This document shows, one piece after another, positions 17,555-29,859 of a stretch of 64,000 nt of DNA. Numbering within the stretch: the first letter of the stretch is position 1; every line of letters begins with the position of its first letter. The stretch lies in NCBI RefSeq assembly GCF_009258225.1, contig NZ_CP043617.1:434001-498000 (forward strand). Reading direction: 5' to 3'. The stretch is from Sulfurimonas lithotrophica (GTDB lineage: Bacteria; Campylobacterota; Campylobacteria; Campylobacterales; Sulfurimonadaceae). Made by a program: the position numbers and the translations under genes. Under the pieces are notes generated by a model that saw only the letters and a program-made list of their open reading frames with translations, did no database searches and was not told where the DNA came from.

Positions 17555-18741
17555 AATATAAAATCATCTTCCTTTTAATATTAGGGCTAGATGCATTAAA
17601 TTTAATCTTTCAAACTTCTCAAATATCTATCTCATATAGAGAATCGTTGATTCTTTATGGAGATATTTCTCTGTTACAAATAATTATAAAATCAAGTATG
17701 TATATATTTGGACATAATGATTTTTCTCTTAGATTACCTATGATATTTATCCATTTATCAAGTGTAATTTTACTTTTTAGTATATCAAAGCATTACATCA
17801 AAGAGTTTGGAAATAGGCTTTGGTTAGTATTTATATTTGTGTTATTGCCGGGTGTTTTAAGTTCTGCATTGGTTGTAGATGAAGCAGGACTTATTATATT
17901 TGGACTTTTATTATTTATTTGGCTTTATTTAAATAACTTGAAAAAGTTATATTATTTATTATTGGTATCATTCGTTTTTTTAGACAACAGTTATATATAT
18001 TTATTTTTAGCCCTTAGTATGTATGGAATACATAATAAAAACAGAAATTTTTTTATTTTTAATATGATTGCATTTTTTATCTCAATATTACTCTTTGGAG
18101 TAGATGCACACGGATCTCCAAAAGGACATTTCTTAGATTCTTTAGCTTTATATGCGGCAATTTTTTCACCAATAGTTTTTGTGTACATGGTTTTTGTATT
18201 ATATAGACGACATTTAGATAATAAACGAGATGTGGTATGGTTTATATCAACAACAGGTTTTATAGTATCTGTGATTTTGTCTTTTAGACAAAATATTCAA
18301 ATAGAACATTTTGCTCCGTATTTGATAGTAGCATTACCAATAGCTGCACAAAGTTTTATAAGTTCGTATAGAGTAAGACTAAAAGAATTTAGAAAGACTT
18401 ATAGGATGATGTTCCAAGTATCTTTGGCATTACTTTTATTAAACACTATTGTCGTTATATTCAATAAAGAGTTGTATAAAGTCTTAGATAGGCCAAAGAT
18501 ACATTTTGTATATAAATTTCATATAGCCAAAGAATTAGCCCAATCGTTAAAAGACGATGGTATATCATGTATAAATACAAACTATAAAATGCAGAATAGA
18601 TTATACTTTTATGGTGTTACTAAATGCGACAAATATAAACTTTCTAAAATAAAGAATAATCCAAATAATATTAAAAATGTAACAATAAGTTACAGAAATA
18701 GACCGATATATAATATATATGTTACCAAAATAAACAAATAA
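17551..18741 (+). CDS. Multi-pass membrane protein, GT-C (ArnT/PMT-like) glycosyltransferase candidate
   Basis: A 396-residue membrane protein with roughly nine hydrophobic segments and a C-terminal soluble tail (330-396). The early loop YRESLILYGDISLLQIIIKSSMYIFGHNDFSLRLPMIFIHLSS resembles the first periplasmic loop of GT39-type transferases (acidic residue, then FG-x(4)-LRLP). Such enzymes move a sugar from a polyprenyl phosphate to a lipid or protein in the periplasm. It is short for the family. It is translationally coupled (4-bp overlap) to the amidotransferase gene, with no obvious functional link. Confidence 0.6.
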   Translation: MKYKIIFLLILGLDALNLIFQTSQISISYRESLILYGDISLLQIIIKSSMYIFGHNDFSLRLPMIFIHLSSVILLFSISKHYIKEFGNRLWLVFIFVLLPGVLSSALVVDEAGLIIFGLLLFIWLYLNNLKKLYYLLLVSFVFLDNSYIYLFLALSMYGIHNKNRNFFIFNMIAFFISILLFGVDAHGSPKGHFLDSLALYAAIFSPIVFVYMVFVLYRRHLDNKRDVVWFISTTGFIVSVILSFRQNIQIEHFAPYLIVALPIAAQSFISSYRVRLKEFRKTYRMMFQVSLALLLLNTIVVIFNKELYKVLDRPKIHFVYKFHIAKELAQSLKDDGISCINTNYKMQNRLYFYGVTKCDKYKLSKIKNNPNNIKNVTISYRNRPIYNIYVTKINK

Positions 18742-18796
18742 CAAAACTATCCCTATCTTTATATTAATAAAAGATATGAATTTAATAAGAGTATGT

Positions 18797-18802
18797 TAAA
18801 AT
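18797..18802 (+). promoter_or_regulatory. Promoter -10 of the aclBA operon
   Basis: TAAAAT preceded by TG (TATGTTAAAAT) lies 28 bp before the aclB start; GGGAG at 18821 then serves as ribosome site. No clear -35 is seen, as is usual for sigma-70 promoters in this phylum. Confidence 0.5.
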
Positions 18803-18830
18803 TCAGCAAAATCAAATATAGGGAGTTGCA

Positions 18831-20162
18831 ATGGCTCAAAAAGCGATACGCGAATATGACGGTAAAGCACTTTTCTCAAAACAGTGGGGAAATTATTTTA
18901 GTGGATTTCATTATGGATTCAAATCTGTTCTAGTTACAAGTGGAGCAGAACTTTTAGCAAAGGCAGAAGAGCATGGTTTTGAATGGTTAAAACAAGAACC
19001 GCTAGTTGCAAAACCGGATATGCTATTTGGTAAACGCGGTAAAAATGATTTGGTACTTTTTAAAGATGCTAAGCCAGGTGATGTATCTTTAGAAGTAGCT
19101 GCAAAATGGATTGATGAGAAGATGTCTCATACTACAACTCTGTTAAGCGGTCAGCACGGTACATTAACACACTTTATTGTTGAGCCGTTTACTCCACACT
19201 CACAAGATCAAGAGTACTATATCTCTGCTACATGTGTCGGTGAAGACGATGTACTTTATATGTCAGCTGAAGGTGGTATGGAAGTTGAAGAAGGTTGGGA
19301 TGAAAAGGTTAATGAAGTAATTATCCCTATAGATATGAGTGACGCAGATATGGAGCACGCTATTAAAGCAAACGTACCTTCTGATATCCCTGCAAAGAAC
19401 AAAGAAAGTTTTATCTCATTCGCAATTGCATTTTTTAAATTCTATAGAGATATGAATTTCGCATACTTAGAAATTAACCCTATTGTTATGTTAGAGAACA
19501 ATGATATGGCTATTCTTGACCTAGTTGCAAGACTTGACGATACAGCTGGATTCTTAATGAAAGATACATGGGGTGATATTGAGTACCCTACAGCATTCGG
19601 TATGGAAGATCAATCTCCTGAAGAAAAAGCCATTGCAGTAGCTGATAGTAAATCCGGTGCTTCATTAAAACTTACTATTCTTAATCCTATGGGGAGAGTT
19701 TGGACTATGGTTGCAGGTGGTGGTGCATCTGTTGTTTATGCAGACACTATTGCAGATTATGCAGAAGCAAACGGCGGTAGCGTAGCAGATTTAGCTAACT
19801 ATGGTGAGTACTCAGGTGGTCCGACTACGGGAGAGACAAAGTTTTATGCTGATACCGTAATTGATTTAATGACTCGTCATAAAGATTCAAAAGGACAAGA
19901 TAAAATTTTAATCATCGGTGGAGCTATTGCAAACTTTACAGATGTTGCAAAAACATTTACAGGTATAATCCAATCATTTGAAGCAAATGTAGATAAAATG
20001 AAAGAACATAACACTAAGATATATGTTCGTCGTGGTGGACCTAACTATGAAAAAGGTTTAAAAGATATTAAAGAAGCTGCTGACAGACTAGGTCTTTATA
20101 TAGAAGTTTATGGACCGGAAACTCACGTAACTGACATTGTACGTATGGCACTAGAGAAGTAA
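18831..20162 (+). CDS. aclB: ATP-citrate lyase beta subunit (AclB)
   Basis: Small subunit of the enzyme that splits citrate to acetyl-CoA and oxaloacetate with ATP, the key step of the reductive TCA cycle. The 443 residues resemble succinyl-CoA synthetase beta: an ATP-grasp N-terminal half (AIREYDGKALFSK, LVAKPDMLFGKRGK, FAYLEINPIVMLENNDMAILDLVARLDDTAGF) and a CoA-ligase-like C-terminal half (WTMVAGGGASVVYADTIADY, GEYSGGPTTGETKFYADTVIDLMT). aclA follows after 9 bp. Presence of aclBA marks an autotroph using this cycle. A GGGAG site sits 5 bp before ATG. Confidence 0.96.
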   Translation: MAQKAIREYDGKALFSKQWGNYFSGFHYGFKSVLVTSGAELLAKAEEHGFEWLKQEPLVAKPDMLFGKRGKNDLVLFKDAKPGDVSLEVAAKWIDEKMSHTTTLLSGQHGTLTHFIVEPFTPHSQDQEYYISATCVGEDDVLYMSAEGGMEVEEGWDEKVNEVIIPIDMSDADMEHAIKANVPSDIPAKNKESFISFAIAFFKFYRDMNFAYLEINPIVMLENNDMAILDLVARLDDTAGFLMKDTWGDIEYPTAFGMEDQSPEEKAIAVADSKSGASLKLTILNPMGRVWTMVAGGGASVVYADTIADYAEANGGSVADLANYGEYSGGPTTGETKFYADTVIDLMTRHKDSKGQDKILIIGGAIANFTDVAKTFTGIIQSFEANVDKMKEHNTKIYVRRGGPNYEKGLKDIKEAADRLGLYIEVYGPETHVTDIVRMALEK

Positions 20163-20171
20163 GGGAAGAAA

Positions 20172-21986
20172 ATGAAACAATTATTTACAAAAGATACACA
20201 AGCAATTTTTTGGAACAATAACAAGACTGCTATCCAAAGAATGTTGGATTATGATTATACAATCAAAAGAGAAACACCATCTGTTGCTGCTATTGTAGCT
20301 CCAACTAGCGGAAACAAGTTTGAAAAGTTTTTTTATGGTCCTGATGAGATTATGATTCCTCTTTATAAATCAACTGCAGATGCTAGAAAAGAACATGCTA
20401 ATGCTGACGTGCTTTTAAACTTTGCATCATTTAGAACTGCTTATGATGTAACTATGGAAGCAATTGAAATCGGTGGATTCTCTTCTATTATGGTAACAGC
20501 TGAAGGTATTCCAGAGAGATTAGCAAGAAAAATGAATAATACTGCTCGTAAAGCAGGTGTTACAGTAATTGGACCGGCTACTGTTGGTGCAATCAGCCCG
20601 GGCGCATTTAAAATTGCTAACGTTGGTGGTACGATTGAGAACATTGTTAACTCTAAACTACATAGATGTGGTTCATGTGGACTTGTAACTCGTTCAGGTG
20701 GTTTATTTAATGAACTTTCTAACATTATTGCTATCAATGCTGACGGTATCGCTGAAGGTGTAGCTATCGGTGGGGATAGATTTGTTGGTTCTGTTTTTAT
20801 TGACAATATGTTAAGAATGGAAAAAAATCCAGATGTTAAATATATGGTGCTTCTTGGTGAAGTTGGTGGTACTGAAGAGTATAAAATAATCGAAGCTATA
20901 AAAAATGGTCAAATTACTAAGCCTGTAATCGCTTGGTGTATCGGTACTATTGCTAAGCACTTCTCAACTGGCGTACAATTCGGTCACGCCGGTGCATCTG
21001 CTAATGCTGATGCTGAAACAGCAGCTGCAAAAAATAAAGCAATGGCTGAAGCCGGTATATTTGTACCTGCATCATTCAATGATTTACCGGCTAAAATCAA
21101 TGAAGTATATGAGAAATTAAAAGCTGAAGGTACAATTTCTGAAATCGCTGAGCCAGAGATGAATGTATGTCCTAAAGTAAGACGTTCTAAACAATTTATC
21201 TGTACTATTAGTGATGATAGAGGGGATGAAGCTACATATGCAGGTTTCCCAATCTCTTCAGTTGCTACTCCGGATACCGGTAAAGGTATCGGTGATGTTG
21301 TTTCACTATTATGGTTCAAAAAACAATATCCAAAATGGGCTACTGACTTTATAGAAACTGTTATGAAAACTGTTGCTGATCACGGTCCGGCAGTATCAGG
21401 TGCTCACAATGCTAAAGTAACTGCTCGTGCAGGGAAATCTGTTGTTGAATCGTTAGTAACTGGTCTTTTAACAATCGGTCCAAGATTTGGTGGAGCAATT
21501 GACGGTGCTGCTGAGCACTTTAAATATGCTGATGATAACAATATGACTCCTGCAGAGTTCTTAAATCATATGAAAAAACTTGGTATTCCAATTCCAGGTA
21601 TTGGTCACCGTATTAAATCATTAAAGAATCCTGACTTACGTGTTAAAGGTTTAATGGAGTATGCAGCTGAGCATTTTCCATCAACTCCACTTTTAGATTA
21701 TGCTAGAACTGTTGAGCAGTTAACTACATCTAAAAAAGAGAATTTAATCCTTAACGTTGACGGTACTATCGGTATTTTAATGGTGGATATGTGGAGAGCT
21801 TTAGGTTATTCCGAAAATGAAATAAATGATTTTATATCTTCAGGTACATTAAATGCATTCTTTATAGTTGGTCGTTCAATCGGTTTCATCGGTCACATTT
21901 TAGATGAAAAACGTCTTGCAATGCCAATGTATCGTCACCCTATGGATGATATACTTTATGACGTTCAAAAAGCTGAAGAGATATAA
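20172..21986 (+). CDS. aclA: ATP-citrate lyase alpha subunit (AclA)
   Basis: Large subunit of ATP-citrate lyase, 604 residues. The N-terminal part matches succinyl-CoA synthetase alpha, with the phospho-acceptor His272 in FGHAGASANADAET. The C-terminal part is citrate-synthase-like: KSVVESLVTGLLTIGPRFGGAIDGAAEHF, then GIPIPGIGHRIKS with the catalytic His, and IGFIGHILDEKRLAMPMYRHP. The two-subunit Acl form is typical of Sulfurimonas, Aquificae-like and green-sulphur bacteria. A strong stem-loop follows 11 bp after the stop. Confidence 0.96.
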   Translation: MKQLFTKDTQAIFWNNNKTAIQRMLDYDYTIKRETPSVAAIVAPTSGNKFEKFFYGPDEIMIPLYKSTADARKEHANADVLLNFASFRTAYDVTMEAIEIGGFSSIMVTAEGIPERLARKMNNTARKAGVTVIGPATVGAISPGAFKIANVGGTIENIVNSKLHRCGSCGLVTRSGGLFNELSNIIAINADGIAEGVAIGGDRFVGSVFIDNMLRMEKNPDVKYMVLLGEVGGTEEYKIIEAIKNGQITKPVIAWCIGTIAKHFSTGVQFGHAGASANADAETAAAKNKAMAEAGIFVPASFNDLPAKINEVYEKLKAEGTISEIAEPEMNVCPKVRRSKQFICTISDDRGDEATYAGFPISSVATPDTGKGIGDVVSLLWFKKQYPKWATDFIETVMKTVADHGPAVSGAHNAKVTARAGKSVVESLVTGLLTIGPRFGGAIDGAAEHFKYADDNNMTPAEFLNHMKKLGIPIPGIGHRIKSLKNPDLRVKGLMEYAAEHFPSTPLLDYARTVEQLTTSKKENLILNVDGTIGILMVDMWRALGYSENEINDFISSGTLNAFFIVGRSIGFIGHILDEKRLAMPMYRHPMDDILYDVQKAEEI

Positions 21987-21997
21987 TTCAGCAATTA

Positions 21998-22022
21998 AAT
22001 AAGATGGATTTTCCATCTTATT
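21998..22022 (+). terminator. Stem-loop terminator after aclA
   Basis: Arms AATAAGATGGA (21998-22008) and TCCATCTTATT (22012-22022) are perfectly complementary (11 bp) with a TTT loop, followed by a loose T-rich stretch. It probably ends the aclBA transcript. Confidence 0.7.
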
Positions 22023-22077
22023 ACCTCCAATCTCTTTTTATTCTTTTATATTTATTTTAAACCAAATTTTTTTTTGA

Positions 22078-22083
22078 TATACT
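22078..22083 (+). promoter_or_regulatory. -10 box directly before the prepilin gene
   Basis: TGATATACT (extended -10) ends six bases before the ATG at 22090; there is no ribosome binding site. This is the same arrangement as before the amidotransferase gene, again suggesting a leaderless transcript. Confidence 0.55.
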
Positions 22084-22089
22084 AATCGT

Positions 22090-22758
22090 ATGAGAAAAGC
22101 TTTTACATTATTAGAATTAGTATTTGTTATCGTTGTAATTGGTATATTGGCAGCTGCAATTATTCCAAGAGTTAATACCGATAGACTTCATGAAGCTGCA
22201 ATTCAAGTTGTTTCACATATACGTTATACTCAGCATCTAGCTATGAATGATGATAAATATGATGATACAAATCAAAGCTGGTATAAAGGACGATGGCAGT
22301 TTCAATATAATACAAATGTCGGAACTATACAGTGGCCATATACAATATATAGTGACATTTCACATACTGGAAATGCAAATGCAAATGGAGAAATAGCTGT
22401 AAATCCGTTAAATAAATCTAAGCTATTAACTGGTGGTGCAGCTGGGTTTATTATAGCTGGAAATTCTAGAAGAACTGAAAAGATGGCACTAGGTGATACT
22501 TATGGTATTAGCAATATGAATTTATCTGGAGGGTGTGCAGGTGTAGCCCAAAGAATATCATTTGACCATATGGGTAGACCGATGAGAGGTAATCCATCTA
22601 GTCTTGTTTCAGCATATGAGACGACAAGACTGATACCATCTAATAATCCTTGTATTTTAACATTAACTAGCTCTGAAGGAAATGTATCTATTAGAATAGA
22701 GGGAGAAACGGGCTATACATGTATATTAGATTCAGCAGGAAATTGTTTGGTTAATTAA
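22090..22758 (+). CDS. Type IV pilin-like prepilin (type II pseudopilin)
   Basis: A 222-residue protein with a class III signal: MRKA followed by FTLLELVFVIVVIGILAAAIIPR. Cleavage by a prepilin peptidase should occur before Phe5, with Glu at position 5 of the mature chain (FTLLE). The residue before the cut is Ala rather than Gly, which is common in this phylum. The C-terminal globular domain holds several cysteines (GGCAG, NPCIL, YTCIL, GNCLVN) that could form disulphides. It stands alone between aclBA and the rRNA operon, so a minor pilin or secretion pseudopilin cannot be told apart. Confidence 0.85.
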   Translation: MRKAFTLLELVFVIVVIGILAAAIIPRVNTDRLHEAAIQVVSHIRYTQHLAMNDDKYDDTNQSWYKGRWQFQYNTNVGTIQWPYTIYSDISHTGNANANGEIAVNPLNKSKLLTGGAAGFIIAGNSRRTEKMALGDTYGISNMNLSGGCAGVAQRISFDHMGRPMRGNPSSLVSAYETTRLIPSNNPCILTLTSSEGNVSIRIEGETGYTCILDSAGNCLVN

Positions 22759-22840
22759 GTAAATTTTATATATTTAACATCAATAAAAAAATCTTTTTGC
22801 ATTTGTTAAAATCCTAAGCGGTCTTTAAGTAAATTCCTCC

Positions 22841-22846
22841 TATAAT
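22841..22846 (+). promoter_or_regulatory. rRNA operon promoter -10 (TATAAT)
   Basis: A perfect TATAAT lies about 280 bp before 16S rRNA and before the processing stem. A second -10-like TAAAAT 34 bp upstream suggests tandem promoters. The -35 is poorly defined (GTCTTT region). Confidence 0.6.
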
Positions 22847-22900
22847 TCCCATCCACAAACGGAAGCAACCTAGAGTTTAGGTAAAAGCTGAAGACGTTTG

Positions 22901-22939
22901 AGATCATTGAAAACTAAGTAAGTGAACTAACTAACAACT
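22901..22939 (+). other. 5' arm of the 16S rRNA processing stem
   Basis: Bases 22901-22922 pair with 24708-24729 downstream of 16S: 22 bases with a single G-U type change. CTAACAACT at 22931-22939 pairs with AGTTGTTAG at 24692-24700. Such a stem bringing the two ends of 16S together is the expected RNase III substrate. Confidence 0.85.
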
Positions 22940-23121
22940 AATAAAGAAATTAGTTAACGGTTTTAAAAAGTTTACTTTATAAAACACAATAACAACAACC
23001 GTCTATTCTATAAATACCCGGTATTTATAGCAATAGATACTTTACGTGTATATATTATATATAGTATATACATAAAACAAAGCCAAAGATTTTGATCTTG
23101 GGCTATGGAATCAAGCATTCA

Positions 23122-24634
<1,513 letters not shown>

Positions 24635-24773
24635 CTAGAGTAAGAGCAACTATTCGTTTAGTTGGCTCAGAAAAGTTCTCACGAACTAATTAGTTGTTAG
24701 AATGTTGCTTACTTAGTTTTCAGTGATCTGTGATCATTGAAGATACAATCACAAAAAAAGTTTAATCAGTTAT

Positions 24774-24849
24774 GGGGAATTAGCTCAGCTGGGAGAGCGC
24801 CTGCCTTGCACGCAGGAGGTCAGCGGTTCGATCCCGCTATTCTCCACCA
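24774..24849 (+). tRNA. tRNA-Ala (TGC)
   Basis: A 76-nt cloverleaf in the 16S-23S spacer. The acceptor arms GGGGAAT and ATTCTCC pair, the D loop is TAGCTCAGCTGGGAGAGC, the anticodon loop CTTGCAC gives TGC (alanine), the T arm is GGTTCGATCC and CCA is encoded. It is the only tRNA in this spacer; the tRNA-Ile that often accompanies it is absent. Confidence 0.96.
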
Positions 24850-24882
24850 TTAAAATTAACTTTTTATGTTCATTTAAAATAC

Positions 24883-25039
24883 AATTGTTAAAGTCAACAA
24901 CTATAGTTAAAGAAACTAGTTATAGATAATTTATTAGATATAACGATAGGTCAATTTAATTATAACAACTAAATAACTACAATAATAAGATTACTGACTT
25001 GTTTGAGGTATTAAAGTACATTAAACAAGGTAGTGAAGC
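24883..25039 (+). other. 5' arms of the 23S rRNA processing stem
   Basis: Bases 25013-25039 pair with 27941-27967; the inner 17 bases (AAACAAGGTAGTGAAGC with GCTTCACTACCTTGTTT) are perfect. An outer helix is formed by AATTGTTAAAGTCAACA (24883-24899) and TGTTGACTTTAACAATT (27973-27989), also perfect over 17 bp. The rest of the spacer between tRNA-Ala and 23S shows nothing else. Confidence 0.85.
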
Positions 25040-25046
25040 GAATTAG

Positions 25047-27940
<2,894 letters not shown>

Positions 27941-28007
27941 GCTTCACTACCTTGTTTAGTGTATTAAGTTGCTGTTGACTTTAACAATTCTATACAAACA
28001 ACTTATA

Positions 28008-28051
28008 CAATCAAATATAAGTACATACTACGATGTATTTATACTTGATTG
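28008..28051 (+). other. Processing hairpin between 23S and 5S rRNA
   Basis: Arms at 28008-28026 and 28033-28051 are complementary over 19 positions with one mismatch and one G-U pair, closing a 6-nt loop. The hairpin ends where 5S begins, so it likely guides cleavage. Confidence 0.6.
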
Positions 28052-28168
28052 TCTAGGTGGCAATAGAGAGAGGGAAACGCCTGGCCCCATTCCGAACCCA
28101 GAAGCTAAGCCTCTCATCGCTGATAATACTTGTCCTTTCAGGATTGGAAATGTAGGTCGCCGCCTAGT
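28051..28168 (+). rRNA. rrf: 5S ribosomal RNA
   Basis: About 118 nt. The ends pair (CTAGGTGGC with GCCGCCTAG). The conserved loops GGAAACGCCTGGCCCCATTCCGAACCC and GAAGCTAAGCC are present. Ends are approximate. A T-rich stretch follows, without an obvious terminator hairpin. Confidence 0.92.
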
Positions 28169-28279
28169 TGATCAGTTTCTTACTTTTTATTAAATTATTT
28201 CATTGAATTTTATTTCACTTAATACTTTTTACTAATATTATTTATGCTATTATTTTATATATTTTAATTAGGTATATTA

Positions 28280-28867
28280 ATGAAAAATTATATTAAAGAG
28301 CAAATTAAACTTTCTTACGAAACAAAACAAACTATTTATAAAGATGAAGAATTATTAGAAAAAATAGTTGATGTAGCACAAAAATGTGTTGAACTATATA
28401 GGACAGATAAAAAGACTATATTGGCAGGTAACGGCGGAAGTGCAGCCGATGCACAGCATATAGCTGCTGAATTAGTCGGTAGATACGGATTTGATAGACC
28501 TTCTATTCCTTCTTTAGCACTAACTACAGATACGTCAAACCTTACTGCAATAGGAAACGATTATGGATATGATAAAGTATTCTCAAGACAATTAGAGGGT
28601 ATGGGTCAAGAAGGGGATATATTTATAGGTATATCTACTTCAGGAAATTCTAAAAATATTTTAAATGCTTTTGATTCTGCAAAAAAGAAAAATATTTTAA
28701 CTGTAGCGCTTGTCGGTAAAGATGGAGGTGAAATGGCTAAAAAAGCTGATATAGCTTTAGTAATTCCATCTGATTCCACTCCTCGTATACAAGAATCACA
28801 TATATTAATTGGTCACATATTATGTGATATTATAGAAAAAGAGACATTTGGAGACGGTGTAAATTAG
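28280..28867 (+). CDS. gmhA: D-sedoheptulose 7-phosphate isomerase GmhA
   Basis: First enzyme of ADP-L-glycero-D-manno-heptose synthesis, 195 residues, a SIS-domain isomerase. Visible: LAGNGGSAADAQHIAAELVGRY, TDTSNLTAIGNDYGYDKVFSRQ, FIGISTSGNSKNI and PRIQESHILIGHILCDIIE with the catalytic His and Glu region. gmhB follows after 3 bp. The remaining pathway genes hldD and hldE lie at 56-59 kb in this window. Confidence 0.95.
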   Translation: MKNYIKEQIKLSYETKQTIYKDEELLEKIVDVAQKCVELYRTDKKTILAGNGGSAADAQHIAAELVGRYGFDRPSIPSLALTTDTSNLTAIGNDYGYDKVFSRQLEGMGQEGDIFIGISTSGNSKNILNAFDSAKKKNILTVALVGKDGGEMAKKADIALVIPSDSTPRIQESHILIGHILCDIIEKETFGDGVN

Positions 28868-28870
28868 TAA

Positions 28871-29383
28871 ATGGTTAAAGCACTGTTTTTAGATCGTGAT
28901 GGGGTAATTAATGTAGAGAAAGATTATCTTTATAAAATAGAAGATTTTGAATTTATAGATGGCATCTTTAAGCTTTGTAAATATTATTTAGAATTAGGTT
29001 ATAAAATATTTATTGTTACAAATCAAAGTGGTATAGCACGCGGTTATTATACAGATAATGATTTTAATATTTTGACATCTTGGATGCTTGAGAGGTTTAA
29101 AAAAGAAGGTATAGATATATCAAAAGTTTATTACTGTTCCCATCATCCTAATATATCTGTGGAATGTGATTGTAGAAAGCCAAAGCCAGGAATGTTGATT
29201 CAAGCTGCCAAAGAGTTTAATATTGATTTGCAACACTCTATTATACTAGGTGATAAAGAAAGAGATATAGAAGCAGGCTTAAATGCAGGACTTCTAGAGA
29301 CATATTTATTTGATGAAAAAAGTAAAATTAAAAATTCTAAAGCTACTAAAGTTATACAAAAGTTAGAGGAATTAATATGTTAA
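28871..29383 (+). CDS. gmhB: D-glycero-D-manno-heptose 1,7-bisphosphate phosphatase GmhB
   Basis: HAD-superfamily phosphatase (170 residues) of the heptose pathway. The nucleophile motif is LFLDRDGVINVE (DxD), motif II is IVTNQSGIARGYY, and the acid motif is ILGDKERDIEAGLNAG. The zinc loop of this family is visible as CSHHPNISVECDCRKPKPGM (Cys, His, Cys, Cys). It overlaps the next gene by 7 bp. Confidence 0.94.
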   Translation: MVKALFLDRDGVINVEKDYLYKIEDFEFIDGIFKLCKYYLELGYKIFIVTNQSGIARGYYTDNDFNILTSWMLERFKKEGIDISKVYYCSHHPNISVECDCRKPKPGMLIQAAKEFNIDLQHSIILGDKERDIEAGLNAGLLETYLFDEKSKIKNSKATKVIQKLEELIC

Positions 29384-29859
29384 TATTAAATACGGGCGGT
29401 ACTTTTAATAAAAGATATAATTCATTAAACGGTGAACTAGAAGTACCGTATGATTCTAATTGTATAGAAGAAATATTGTCATCTGTAGAGGCTAATTATG
29501 ATATGGCAGGTGTTATTTTTAAAGATTCTCTTGATATGGATATAAACGATAGAAAAATGCTTGCATCTATTATAATGGAATCAAAAGATGATAAGTTTTT
29601 AATTGTTCATGGGACAGATACTATTGATGAAACAGCTCATTTTTTAAGTGAAATATTTGATGATAGATTGATTGTATTAACAGGAGCTATGAAGCCATTT
29701 GAGATAGATAAAGTAGAAGCTTCATTAAATCTGGGTATGTCAATAGGGTTTTTAAAAGCAAAAAATGAATTTGGTGTTTATATCTGTATGAACGGCTATA
29801 TTGAAAATTGGGATAAACTAAATAAAAATAAAAAATTAGGAAAATTTGAACTTGTCTGA
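29377..29859 (+). CDS. Short asparaginase-like (N-terminal domain only) protein
   Basis: A 160-residue protein that matches only the N-terminal domain of L-asparaginases. It keeps both catalytic Thr motifs: TGGTFNKRYN at the start and VHGTDTIDETAHFL. Normal asparaginases are about 330 residues; the C-terminal domain that completes the tetramer active site is missing, and the frame ends cleanly. Similar short proteins exist in related bacteria, so this is probably not a broken gene. Its activity is uncertain. It overlaps gmhB and the following ccoI gene. Confidence 0.75.
   Translation: MLILNTGGTFNKRYNSLNGELEVPYDSNCIEEILSSVEANYDMAGVIFKDSLDMDINDRKMLASIIMESKDDKFLIVHGTDTIDETAHFLSEIFDDRLIVLTGAMKPFEIDKVEASLNLGMSIGFLKAKNEFGVYICMNGYIENWDKLNKNKKLGKFELV

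Larger units (their letters stand above)
22759..23121 (+). promoter_or_regulatory. rRNA operon promoter and leader region (no protein gene)
   Basis: This 363-bp stretch has no convincing coding frame. It contains two -10-like boxes (TAAAAT at 22807, TATAAT at 22841) and the 5' arm of the 16S processing stem (22901-22939). A near-perfect hairpin follows with arms CTATAAATACC (23008-23018) and GGTATTTATAG (23020-23030), then an AT-repeat stretch (23046-23075). A last hairpin formed by AGCC..AAGAT and ATCTT.GGCT lies at about 23082-23105, just before 16S. Confidence 0.75.

Noticed and set aside
20441-21319. Two long minus-strand frames (121 and 111 codons) opposite aclA
   Set aside because: They mirror the codon pattern of a highly expressed gene, have low-complexity Ser/Ala/Pro translation and no promoter or ribosome site.
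22881-22925. A boxA-type antitermination site in the rRNA leader
   Set aside because: TTGAGATCATTGAAAAC resembles such sites loosely but is also the processing-stem arm; nothing distinguishes the two roles.
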